A DNA stretch of 64,000 nt from JBCBJX01 sp964342855. Lineage in GTDB: Bacteria; Pseudomonadota; Alphaproteobacteria; Caulobacterales; Parvularculaceae. The stretch lies in the NCBI GenBank assembly GCA_964342855.1, contig CAYFIB010000002.1, forward strand, positions 87,973-151,972, written 5' to 3'. The first letter of the stretch is position 1, and the number at the start of each line of letters is the position of its first letter. Under the pieces are notes generated by a model. It was given only the letters and a program-made list of their open reading frames with translations, was not told the origin of the DNA and did not search any database. Made by a program: the position numbers and the translations under genes. Below are positions 1 to 8,231 of the stretch, piece after piece.

Positions 1-9
1 GCGAAGAAC

Positions 10-117
10 CCGCCGCGGTCGCCAGGGGGAAGACAGGCGACGACCGCGGCGGGGCACGAACGAGAGATGCCGCCTCGTTCGTTCGGAGCGGCGGGGAGGG
101 GAAGACAAACCCCGCCG
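10..117. repeat. Palindromic repeat cluster, left copy
   Basis: Three nested inverted repeats are visible. A 12-bp pair (10-21 with 41-52) encloses a loop containing GGGGGAAGACA. An 8-bp pair CGAACGAG/CTCGTTCG (57-64 with 74-81) follows. A third 8-bp pair CGGCGGGG/CCCCGCCG (89-96 with 110-117) again has GGGGAAGACA in its loop. The whole unit recurs at 326-398. It looks like a REP-type or small-RNA-like repeat; its function is unknown, and further copies may lie left of the window. Confidence 0.6.
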
Positions 118-325
118 AACACGGATGGACCAGCGGGAGCGCCGGTCCGATGTCGCCTCCTCTCAAGCCGCGACGCGGCCTGAAGACAGGAGGCTGAAAA
201 CGGGGCGGGCTGCATTCCGCCGCCCGGGTATCCCGTTGGGTTCGACGGTTGGTCGCCGCCGCGCGCCAAAGGGTTCAAAAAAAATCTGGATCACATCGCT
301 GAGGCGCATCGGGACGGAGCGTGGT

Positions 326-398
326 CTCGCCGCGACCGCCGGGGGGAAGACAATCGACGGCCGCGGCGAGGTTCGAACGAGAGATGCCGCCTCGTTCG
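326..398. repeat. Palindromic repeat, second copy
   Basis: CTCGCCGCG (326-334) pairs with CGCGGCGAG (362-370) around a loop with GGGGGGAAGACA. CGAACGAG (374-381) then pairs with CTCGTTCG (391-398) around the same AGATGCCGC loop as in the first copy. The stem bases of the first hairpin differ between copies while pairing and the GAAGACA loop are kept, which suggests selection on structure. The rest of 1-655 shows no convincing gene. Confidence 0.6.
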
Positions 399-655
399 TT
401 CCGTGCGGAGCGCCCATCTGCGAGAGGCGCGCCCGAACGCCATTCGATGCGAGATGTGACGACTCGGCGTGTGAGCGAGCGTTTGAAGTCGGACGGCGTT
501 CGCCCGCCGCTGCGATGAAATAGCGTTTGAATCCGAAAATGGGACGGCTGCGCGGCGCGTCGGGAGGCCGTTCAGCGCATCTCGTTGGATCGAAAATTCA
601 CATTAATCATTGGTCACTAATGTCAGCCGTCGTTTACGGCTCGGGATTTCGGCGC

Positions 656-3124
656 ATGCGTTTCATCAACTTCATAGCCGCCATGGCGCTCAGCGTCGTC
701 GTTTCGCTTTCGGCGGCGTCCGGGGCTGAAAATTTTCAGGCGCTGATTTCCAGCAAGGCGTATCTGAGCGAACCGTTCGACCGCCAGTTGGAGATGGTCG
801 ATGCGTTCATCGCGCGCACGTCGAAGGACGAAGAGCCGCTCGCCTGGGCGCATGCGGTCTCTCACCGCGCGACGTTGATCGGTCGGCAGGGGGATTTCGA
901 ACAGGCGAATACGTATCTTGAGACGGTCAAGGACGACATGCTGGCGATCCTGGAGGGGACGGAGCATCTCGGCGCGGCGCTTTACGGCGCCGGGTTCATC
1001 AAGATCTATTCACGGGAGACGGATGAAGCGCTCGTTCTGACCGAGCGGATCCGTCGTTTGCCGGATTTTGAAACCAATGCGACTTTACGTCAGTACCGAG
1101 ACACATTGTTGGTCGCGATCCACAGCCACACCGGAAACGGCGTTCTCGCAGCGGAAATTCTGATCAGGAAGTATGAAAGCGGAGAGATCTACGATCTCTC
1201 TCATCTCGACCAGCTGAAGCTGCTGTCGAACATCAGTTATGCATTGATAACCGGCCGGGATTTCGACAGGGCCGAGACGTTTCTTGAGATCGGTCGCAGC
1301 GCGCTGCGCAATAAAATCGCATCCGGCGATATTCCCGCCATTCAAGCGACCCGGGTGCGATGGCACCTCAACAGCAATCTCGCCGAGATGTTGATTCAGC
1401 GCGAGCGCTATGAGGAGCTTGGCGGGTTGTTGGGTGATCTGAGAGCGGACTCCGACGCTCTCGGCGCTCCGCTTTACAGGGTGCAGGCGGATTATCACGC
1501 GGCGGCGTACGCTTATTGGGAGGCGAACCTGCAGGACGCCGCGGCGCTGATGAACAGCGTCGTGAAGCGCGGCGCAGCGCTCGGCGCGCCGGATGCGCAG
1601 CAGAGCTTTCTCGCGCTGCAGGCGAAAATTCTGAACGATATCGGGGACTATCAGGGCGCTCTCGCCGCGCATCTCACGCGTCAGGAGATTTACGATTCGA
1701 TCAACGCGGAGCAGACGCGCGCGCGTACGGAGTATATGAACGCGCGCGACCGCCTCTCGGCGCAGACGGCTGCGATCAGCCGTCTCGAGGCGGAAAAGCA
1801 GCTCGCGTTCAAGCTGCGTCGGCGGGATCAGATTATCGCGTGCGGTCTTCTGGTCGCGCTTCTGACGGTCGCTCTCTTCGCTGTTCTCCTGAACGCCTCA
1901 CGCCGTCGGCTTCGTCAATACGCAGATCAACTGGAGATTAGCGAACAGAACGCACAGGCGGCGACGCGCGCGAAATCGGCGTTTCTCGCCAATATGAGCC
2001 ATGAGATCCGCACGCCGTTGAACGGCCTCTTGGGCATGGCGCAGGTTCTCGCTCATGATGATATGAACGCCGAACAGCGTCGTTCGGTTGACGTGATGAT
2101 CAGTTCGGGGCGCTCCCTGCTCGCCATTGTCAACGATGTTCTCGATCTTTCCAAAATCGAAGCCGGCAAGATGAAGGTCTCGCCGACGCCGACCACGCTG
2201 AAGCCCATACTTTCGGATGTCGAGGCGCTCTGGCGCGCCAAGGCCGATGAGAAGCGCATCAAACTTCAGATCGAAGAAGCGGGCGATCTGCCGGAAGCCG
2301 CGCTGATCGACTCGATCCGTGTTCGCCAGTGCCTTTCCAATCTCGTTTCAAACGCGATCAAATTCACCGAGCGCGGCGGCGTTAAGATCATCATGCGGTA
2401 TGACGAAACCCGTCAGCATCTCGTATTCGATGTGAGCGACACCGGCATCGGCATCAGCGCGGAGGATCAGAAGCGGCTCTTCACCGCGTTCGAGCAGGGC
2501 GATGTCTCGTCCACCCGCAAGTTTGGCGGCACCGGCCTTGGGCTCGCCATCACGCGCCAGCTCGCCCAGTCCATGGGCGGCGATGTCACGGTGAAAAGCG
2601 CGCCGGGCGAAGGGGCGACGTTCACGCTCATCGTCGCCGCGCCCATCGCTGACGCGCCGCAAGCATCGACATCTGAAACGTCCAGCCAAGCGAAGCGCCG
2701 GCGCAATTTGGCCAGAGGGCCGCTGTCGCGCGTGCTGCTGGTCGACGACAATCAGGTCAACCGCATGGTCGCCAGAGCGTTTCTCGCCGACCTGGCGGAG
2801 ACGGTGGTCGAAGCCGAGAACGGTCGCATCGCGCTGGATGCGGTTTCATCTGCTAACGGCTCGTTCGATCTCATCCTGCTCGACATGCATATGCCCATCA
2901 TGGACGGGCCGACCGCGATAGCAGGCATTCGAGCGCTCGGCGATCGGCGCGCGGACGTTCCGATCGTCGCGTTGACGGCCGACGCCATGGAGGGTGATCG
3001 CGAACGCTATCTCGCCATCGGCGCGGACGGCTATCTCGCCAAGCCGATCGTCAAGGACGATCTCGTTGCGGAAGTCTGGCGCGTCGTCGGCGAAAGCCGC
3101 GGGTCGCTTGCGGCCTCCGCCTGA
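656..3124 (+). CDS. Hybrid sensor histidine kinase with receiver domain
   Basis: Membrane two-component protein of about 822 residues. The start at 656 is chosen because it gives a clean signal-like N-terminus (MRFINFIAAMALSVV); a longer reading upstream is possible. Residues about 25-385 form a helical, TPR-like region, probably periplasmic. A hydrophobic segment at about 392-413 is followed by a coiled coil, a HisKA domain with the phospho-acceptor motif SHEIRTPLNG (about 445), an ATPase domain (N box near 562, DTGIGI near 596, GGTGLGLAI) and a C-terminal receiver with VDDNQVNR, phospho-Asp near residue 743 (LLDMHMPIMDG) and a conserved Lys in YLAKPI. Such proteins pass phosphate His to Asp and often on to an Hpt protein. 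No partner is adjacent, so the signal is unknown. Confidence 0.9.
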   Translation: MRFINFIAAMALSVVVSLSAASGAENFQALISSKAYLSEPFDRQLEMVDAFIARTSKDEEPLAWAHAVSHRATLIGRQGDFEQANTYLETVKDDMLAILEGTEHLGAALYGAGFIKIYSRETDEALVLTERIRRLPDFETNATLRQYRDTLLVAIHSHTGNGVLAAEILIRKYESGEIYDLSHLDQLKLLSNISYALITGRDFDRAETFLEIGRSALRNKIASGDIPAIQATRVRWHLNSNLAEMLIQRERYEELGGLLGDLRADSDALGAPLYRVQADYHAAAYAYWEANLQDAAALMNSVVKRGAALGAPDAQQSFLALQAKILNDIGDYQGALAAHLTRQEIYDSINAEQTRARTEYMNARDRLSAQTAAISRLEAEKQLAFKLRRRDQIIACGLLVALLTVALFAVLLNASRRRLRQYADQLEISEQNAQAATRAKSAFLANMSHEIRTPLNGLLGMAQVLAHDDMNAEQRRSVDVMISSGRSLLAIVNDVLDLSKIEAGKMKVSPTPTTLKPILSDVEALWRAKADEKRIKLQIEEAGDLPEAALIDSIRVRQCLSNLVSNAIKFTERGGVKIIMRYDETRQHLVFDVSDTGIGISAEDQKRLFTAFEQGDVSSTRKFGGTGLGLAITRQLAQSMGGDVTVKSAPGEGATFTLIVAAPIADAPQASTSETSSQAKRRRNLARGPLSRVLLVDDNQVNRMVARAFLADLAETVVEAENGRIALDAVSSANGSFDLILLDMHMPIMDGPTAIAGIRALGDRRADVPIVALTADAMEGDRERYLAIGADGYLAKPIVKDDLVAEVWRVVGESRGSLAASA

Positions 3125-3172
3125 TGCTTTTCAGTTCGCCGCGCGTGGCGAGCGGCTGACGTCGATGCGGAG

Positions 3173-4432
3173 TTAGATGCGGCGCGTGCGTCGCACGAAC
3201 GCCGACGCGAGGCCGAGCGCAAGGATGGCGCCGCCGCCGACGACGATCCTTTTCAGAAGCCCGCCCAGCCCGCTCGCAAAGGCGATATTGTCCACCTCGC
3301 CGTATTTCCAGAACACCCATTCGCCCGCGAGTTCGGTCGCCAGCAGCGCATCGCCCGTTTCCAGAATGACCACGCCATCACCGCTCATGGGGTCTAGTCG
3401 CGCGGTGGTGTTGATGGCGGGCTCGTTTTTTCCGTCATGTCCGATGACATGTCCGCCGCGCCCGTTCGGCGCATAGAGAACGGCGCCGAGACCCCAGATG
3501 TCGGCGCCAAGTTGTGAAGCGTGGGGGGTGCTGATCTGTTCCATGGAGCGACGGGTGAGGGCTGGGTTCACGCCGTCTCCTGTCTGTAAAAGGAGGAAGG
3601 CGGCCAGGTCGTCGGCGGTCGTGAACAGGGCGCTCGCGGCTTGGGCGGAATACCAGCGAAACGGTTCAGTTTCGCCGTCCAGGCGGAAGTTTTCGGCCAA
3701 GCCCAGCTGCAGCGCCCTGTCATGATCAAACGTTGTTCGCGTCATGCCGAGCGGCAGGAACACGCGCTGCTCCATAAAATTCGCGAATGAGAGCCCGGAG
3801 ACTTCTTCGACGACAAGCTGCAGGATCGTGTATCCGCCTCCGGAGTAACGCCACTCGTCGCCCGGCGCGCTCCCGAAGCTGATGACGCCGCTTTTCCCCG
3901 GCGATGCATCAAGCGCGCGGGTCAAGGACGCCTCCAATGACTGCACTTCCGCCTTTGTCGAAAAACCGTCATAGCCGAGGCCGTCGTCAAGGCCTGCGGT
4001 GTGGCTGAGCAGCCGTCGAACTGTGACGCCCGAAGCGTCGTAGGCGCCGTTCGGCAGGCGCCACCGGGTGAGATAGGTTGAGACCGGCGTGTCGAGATCA
4101 ATATGACCGTCCTCGACCATCGCCATGACGCCCCAGGCCGTCAGCCATTTGCCGAGTGAGGCGACCTGAAAAACCGAACCGCCGTCGACCGGCGCGCCGG
4201 TTGCGTGGAAAAAGCCGCCGGCGATCGCGCCGTCGTCGATCAGGACCATCGCGAAGTTCCCTGCGTGCTCCGCTTCGACGACGCGACGAACCTCTTCGAC
4301 GAATGCTTCTGGCGTGTCGCTCTCAGTGATCGGCGTTTTCCACCATCCCTCGCTGTAAGAGACGAACGAGACGGCTGTCCATATACAGATCGAAGCGAGC
4401 GTGATGATCGCCGTCAAAAATATGCGTGACAT
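3173..4432 (-). CDS. Serine hydrolase, beta-lactamase/PBP4* family
   Basis: A 419-residue protein of the class C beta-lactamase-like family (PF00144). An N-terminal hydrophobic segment (residues about 5-25) suggests export or anchoring. The SxxK nucleophile motif is seen as SLGK, the tyrosine motif as YSG, and a late HDGKN matches the third active-site box. A C-terminal hydrophobic stretch (GGGAILALGLASAFV) followed by Arg residues suggests a second membrane anchor. Substrate cannot be assigned; members include D-aminopeptidases, esterases and peptidoglycan hydrolases. It is transcribed leftward, tail-to-tail with the histidine kinase. Confidence 0.85.
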   Translation of the reverse strand: MSRIFLTAIITLASICIWTAVSFVSYSEGWWKTPITESDTPEAFVEEVRRVVEAEHAGNFAMVLIDDGAIAGGFFHATGAPVDGGSVFQVASLGKWLTAWGVMAMVEDGHIDLDTPVSTYLTRWRLPNGAYDASGVTVRRLLSHTAGLDDGLGYDGFSTKAEVQSLEASLTRALDASPGKSGVISFGSAPGDEWRYSGGGYTILQLVVEEVSGLSFANFMEQRVFLPLGMTRTTFDHDRALQLGLAENFRLDGETEPFRWYSAQAASALFTTADDLAAFLLLQTGDGVNPALTRRSMEQISTPHASQLGADIWGLGAVLYAPNGRGGHVIGHDGKNEPAINTTARLDPMSGDGVVILETGDALLATELAGEWVFWKYGEVDNIAFASGLGGLLKRIVVGGGAILALGLASAFVRRTRRI

Positions 4433-4484
4433 GGGGTGTTCCTGAGTTCGCCGGCGTCTGAATTCGTTGATCCTCGGGCTACGG

Positions 4485-4637
4485 TTAGAAGGCGATGCTG
4501 GTCGCCATCGCCGCGAGCGCCTCGCAAGGGCGCGCCGCGGTGTCCAGCTCGATCTGCGGGAGCTTCCAGATTGCGAAGGCGACAGAGGCGAGCAACGCTG
4601 AAAACGAGGCGACCGCGGCGGTCGGCGACGGCGTCAC
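4485..4637 (-). CDS. Possible small membrane protein
   Basis: A 50-codon frame that starts with GTG overlapping the stop of the DUF4345 gene (GTGA). It contains one hydrophobic segment (SFSALLASVAFAIW), consistent with a single-span small protein that is translationally coupled to its neighbour. No family is recognised and the reading is short, so it may be fortuitous. The GTGA overlap and hydrophobic stretch are the only support. Confidence 0.3.
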   Translation of the reverse strand: MTPSPTAAVASFSALLASVAFAIWKLPQIELDTAARPCEALAAMATSIAF

Positions 4638-5068
4638 GCCATCGCCTCGCGCGGGGCAGGGGGGCTCGGTCTGGTTTCCTGCTGCGACGCCAGTGTCATC
4701 CGTACAGTGATCAGAATGCCGGATACGACCAGTTCGAACAGCGCGGCGGTGATCAGAGCCGGCGACGGCAAGCCGTGGATCACGAGACAGACAATGCGAC
4801 TGACGCCATAAGCGCCGTAAACGACCCCGCCGGCGACGAGGCCGAGATTTGTAAAGCGAGGCCGCACGACGCCAGCGAGCATCAGAAGGGCGGTGATGAT
4901 CATGATGCCGCTTGGCGCGGTCATTTCCGACAAGAGGCTCGGGTCTTCCTGCACGTCTATGCCGTTGGCGGCGAGAAACCGCTTTGGCGCGGCCAGAACG
5001 GAGCCTCCGACGAGAAGAAGAACCATCCCCGTTGCGACCAGAACAAAGCGAATAACGAGCCGGATCAT
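4634..5068 (-). CDS. DUF4345 family membrane protein
   Basis: Small integral membrane protein of about 144 residues with four predicted hydrophobic helices, beginning with MIRLVIRFVLVATGMVLLL. The pattern, including a TAPSG turn before helix two, resembles the DUF4345 family, whose function is unknown. Its start ATG overlaps the stop of the upstream NmrA-like gene (ATGA), so the two are very likely co-transcribed and coupled. An alternative start five residues upstream is less well placed. Confidence 0.7.
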   Translation of the reverse strand: MIRLVIRFVLVATGMVLLLVGGSVLAAPKRFLAANGIDVQEDPSLLSEMTAPSGIMIITALLMLAGVVRPRFTNLGLVAGGVVYGAYGVSRIVCLVIHGLPSPALITAALFELVVSGILITVRMTLASQQETRPSPPAPREAMA

Positions 5069-5910
5069 GCCGCAGTCCTCCACGCGCCCGCAGCGGCGGC
5101 GTCATGGGCAAAGTCCAGAAAATCCTTGGGCGGACGTCCGAGAGCTCGTTGGACGCCGTCGCACAGATGCGCGTTTCGCCCGTCAAGCACGGTCGCGAAC
5201 AGATAGTCGAGGATCCACGCGACGTCTTCCGGCATGTCCGAGCGCGCCAGTTCAGCGGCGAAGGCCTCGTGAGGGATGTCGATATATTCGACCGAGCGGC
5301 CGGCGGCGCGGGACAGATCGTCGGCGACATCCGCCATTGTCATCAGGCGCGGGCCAGTGACCTCGTAGACCTCTTCATGGTGACCGTCCTCGGTGAGCGC
5401 GGCGACGGCGACGTCTGCGATATCGTCGACGTCCACGAACGGTTCCGGCGTCCGCCCCGCGGGGAGGGTGATGGTCCCGTTCCTCACCATCTCGGCGAAG
5501 CCGCCCTCGGAGAAGTTCTGGTTGAACCAGCTCGCCCGTACGATGGTCCAGTCGAGGCCGGAGCTCTGCACGAGGCCCTCGCAGACCTGCGCTTCGTCTT
5601 CGCCGCGTCCGGAAAGGAGCACCAGCCGTTTCACGCCCATGCGCCTCGCCCGGTCCGTAAACGCCTCAATCGCGTCGGCGGCCCCCGGTATGGCGAGGTC
5701 CGGCGCATATGATACGTAGGCGGCGGATACGCCCTCCAGAGAGGCGTCCCAGTTGCTGTCGTCGTTCCACTCGAACGCCGGCGTGCCGCGCCGCGACGCG
5801 ATGCGCACGGTTTCCCCGCGGCGCAGCAGGCGGTCGACGACGCGCCGCCCTGTTTTACCGGTTCCGCCCACCACCAGGGTGAGGGCGTGGTGCGTATCTG
5901 ACAGTTTCAT
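5065..5910 (-). CDS. NmrA-like NAD(P)-binding protein
   Basis: About 281 residues with an N-terminal Rossmann motif VVGGTGKTGRRVVDRL, typical of the atypical short-chain dehydrogenase group (NmrA/NAD(P)H-binding, PF05368/PF13460). The later motif ASWFNQNF and the middle segment FVDVDDIADVAVAAL are common in this group. The canonical YxxxK pair is not evident, so it may be a redox sensor or isomerase-like enzyme, not a classical dehydrogenase. It overlaps the DUF4345 gene by 4 bp and follows the AraC regulator in the same direction, which probably controls this group. Confidence 0.8.
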   Translation of the reverse strand: MKLSDTHHALTLVVGGTGKTGRRVVDRLLRRGETVRIASRRGTPAFEWNDDSNWDASLEGVSAAYVSYAPDLAIPGAADAIEAFTDRARRMGVKRLVLLSGRGEDEAQVCEGLVQSSGLDWTIVRASWFNQNFSEGGFAEMVRNGTITLPAGRTPEPFVDVDDIADVAVAALTEDGHHEEVYEVTGPRLMTMADVADDLSRAAGRSVEYIDIPHEAFAAELARSDMPEDVAWILDYLFATVLDGRNAHLCDGVQRALGRPPKDFLDFAHDAAAAGAWRTAA

Positions 5911-6016
5911 GGGCTCGCCCCGATTTGCTTCCTGCACGTAGATGCGTACGGGATCAGCGGGGCGGGCTCTTGCTGCAGCGCGTCAGGTTTTTGTCGTCGC
6001 GCGCCAAAAGGCGGCT

Positions 6017-7027
6017 TCAGGCGACCTGTTCGGCCTGTCGGAACGAGCGGGGCGTTTGCCCGGCCCATCGTTTGAACGCGTGCGTGAACGCGCTCTGCTC
6101 GGCGAAGCCTGTGAGATACGCGATCTCCACGAGGGGGTACTTCGTCGACCGCAGCAACTGCTCGGACAGCTCGCGCCGGGCCTCGTCGACGATCGTCTGA
6201 TAGGCGACGCCTTCCTCGCTAAGGCGTCTCTGCAAGGAGCGCGCGCTCATGCCGAGCGTCGCGGCGATGTCGGAAAGTTTCGGGACGCCGGCGCTCAGAG
6301 ACTTGGCGACTTCAGCTTTGATCTTTTTGCTGAGCGGCGCGTTGTCGCCGAGTTCCGAAAGCAGGGAAGAGAGGTGCTGGTCGAAAAAGGACGAAATCGC
6401 ATCATCGCCGAGCGCGTTCGGTTGATCGAGCTCCGCGTTATCGATGAGGATCGTGTCCGCGTCGCTATTAAAGTTGACAGGACACTGAAGATAGTCCTCA
6501 AGGGCCTGCCGGTCGCTGATCTGTTCGTGGGCGCAGTAAACGTGTTTGAACGCGACATCGCGCTGCGTGGAGTCGCGCGAGATCGCGGCGACCGTGCAGA
6601 ACGAGGCCTCATTGGAAAGCTTCGCGCCAAGGCGTGTCGCGCCGGTGAGCCGATGGAGAATGACCTTCGTGTCGCTTGCGCGGCGCACCACCTCCATCGT
6701 GCGGGGGCGCGCCAGCACGGAGATATAACGGCAGGCGCGGTCAAAGCCGTCTCTCAGCGTGGCGGACGATTTCCAGGCGAGCCCGACCGCGCCCATATCC
6801 GCGCAGCGCATGGAGGCGCCGGTTCGGACATGAAACGCGATGCGACCGGCCTCCGCCGCCGCCAGCGTCTCCAGAAGAGTGCAGTACGCGTCCTCGGTGA
6901 TCATCTGATCGAGGTCCAGCGGCGTCGCCGGATCGATGCCGACGCTGCGCAAGAGAGAGTCCTGATCAAGCGATGCGTCCGCCTGAGCGATCGATTTGCG
7001 CGCGTAAAGGGTGGAAAGCTGGCTCAT
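6017..7027 (-). CDS. AraC family transcriptional regulator
   Basis: A 336-residue regulator. The N-terminal about 200 residues match the arabinose-binding-like sensor region of the OruR/ArgR-type AraC group (PF12625). The C-terminal about 100 residues carry the double helix-turn-helix: first helix region MSARSLQRRLSEEGV and second EIAYLTGFAEQSAFTHAF, ending in the conserved W-G-x-TPRSFR. Expected to be a DNA-binding activator responding to a small ligand. It lies just upstream of the NmrA/DUF4345 pair on the same strand, the likely target. It is the last chromosomal gene before the island. Confidence 0.9.
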   Translation of the reverse strand: MSQLSTLYARKSIAQADASLDQDSLLRSVGIDPATPLDLDQMITEDAYCTLLETLAAAEAGRIAFHVRTGASMRCADMGAVGLAWKSSATLRDGFDRACRYISVLARPRTMEVVRRASDTKVILHRLTGATRLGAKLSNEASFCTVAAISRDSTQRDVAFKHVYCAHEQISDRQALEDYLQCPVNFNSDADTILIDNAELDQPNALGDDAISSFFDQHLSSLLSELGDNAPLSKKIKAEVAKSLSAGVPKLSDIAATLGMSARSLQRRLSEEGVAYQTIVDEARRELSEQLLRSTKYPLVEIAYLTGFAEQSAFTHAFKRWAGQTPRSFRQAEQVA

Positions 7028-7142
7028 GGCGGCGAGCCTACAAAATATCGCCCAGCGATTGTATATCCCGAACGCCGATTACGCTGCGCGCGTTGCGCGG
7101 ACGCCAAATCCGCGCGCGCCATTAGATTGTTCGAGGCCTGAA

Positions 7143-7187
7143 TGGTGGGCGCGGCTGGGATTGAACCAGCGACCCCTACGGTGTGAA
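7143..7187 (-). repeat. Left attachment site (tRNA-Val 3' half)
   Basis: This 45-bp sequence is identical to 50110-50154. On the minus strand it reads from the tRNA-Val anticodon loop through the T arm and acceptor to CCA. Identity stops at a7188 versus c50155, inside the anticodon loop, a common crossover region for tRNA-targeting integrases. It is the displaced 3' half left by integration. Confidence 0.93.
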
Positions 7188-7668
7188 AGCAAATCAAGCC
7201 CAAGAGAAGCTCACAAAGAACAATCGAATCAACAGCATAGCTCATGCGCGTCAACCGAATGGGCTTCGCTTGGGCGACATTTGCGGTGCATGGCATGATT
7301 GCGCTGGCAAATTGTGGCTATCACCCAACTGGCTCCGCGGGGACAGGCCGCGCCGTTTTTCTTACACGCCTGCAAACGGAACCAATTCAAAGGGACCTGA
7401 ACTACCATCGCGTCAATGATGAGCGACGTGTGACCGAGAACAATCAGAAGGCCGCATGATCGGCTTCCTCGATGACGGGCGAGCTTAGGTGTTACGTCGC
7501 CGACGGTCAGGTCTTCAACATCATCATCTCGCTTCTCCGATGAGAGAGTAGACGCCCCATATGGCGGGTGCGCGAATTTGAGGGGGTGCTAGTTTCCGGC
7601 TCCGTCGCGCAGGGCGAGCTTGGCCTCGCGGAGGGCATCCGGGTAGTCGCCTGTCCAGCCCCATCATA

Positions 7669-7826
7669 CTAGGCCATTTGTTGCTAGCGGTTCCGGGACG
7701 CGTAGGCGCATGTTGAGGGCCTGGTGAGGTCGAGCCCGGTTGTACTGCTTAAGCCATCTGCCGATGACCGTTCGGGCTTGGCCGATGGTCGTGAACCATT
7801 CCGTATTCAGCACTTCGTGGCGGAGC
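7669..7826 (-). pseudogene. IS3-family transposase remnant (C-terminus)
   Basis: The minus strand encodes RHEVLNTEWFTTIGQA, then RWLKQYNRARPHQALNMR, and stops at 7669-7671. These are the last about 50 residues of an IS3-family OrfB integrase core (the QYNRARPHQAL region). The rest of the transposase and the IS ends are absent; upstream the frame runs into a run of 12 G (7827-7838). The remainder of 7188-8231 shows no intact gene. Truncated IS copies are common at island ends. Confidence 0.8.
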
Positions 7827-8231
7827 GGGGGGGGGGGGCAAGTCTGGCCGCCGGGGGGATGGGGATCGCCCGGCCTGCATGGAGCGCGTCAGCGCGTAGG
7901 AAGGTCGGGGATACCCCCGGCTGACACCCCCAGCTTGCTGGGCTCGGCACTAACGACGTGGGGGCAAGGCCCTCTCGAAAGCAAAGAACTGTCGTGCCCT
8001 AAGGGCGCGTCTAAAGCTCTTCAGAATTGCGCAAGGGATCGTCACCGGACGGCCGAGACCCGCCGAGATGCTTGGTGGGGCTCAGGGCGGCGCTCGCGCC
8101 GTCTAGAACCCTGTCCCGGCGGGATGCGCCTCATTTATCCAAATTCTTCGCGCCCACCCTTGCCCCCACATACAGCCTGCATATATTCGCATTGTATGCG
8201 GAGGCTATGTTAGCAAATGGAGGATCAGGCG

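Noticed and set aside
5942..7141. A 399-codon plus-strand frame opposite the AraC gene
   Set aside because: It is the mirror of a well-supported AraC regulator with helix-turn-helix motifs and shows only Arg/Ala-rich filler.
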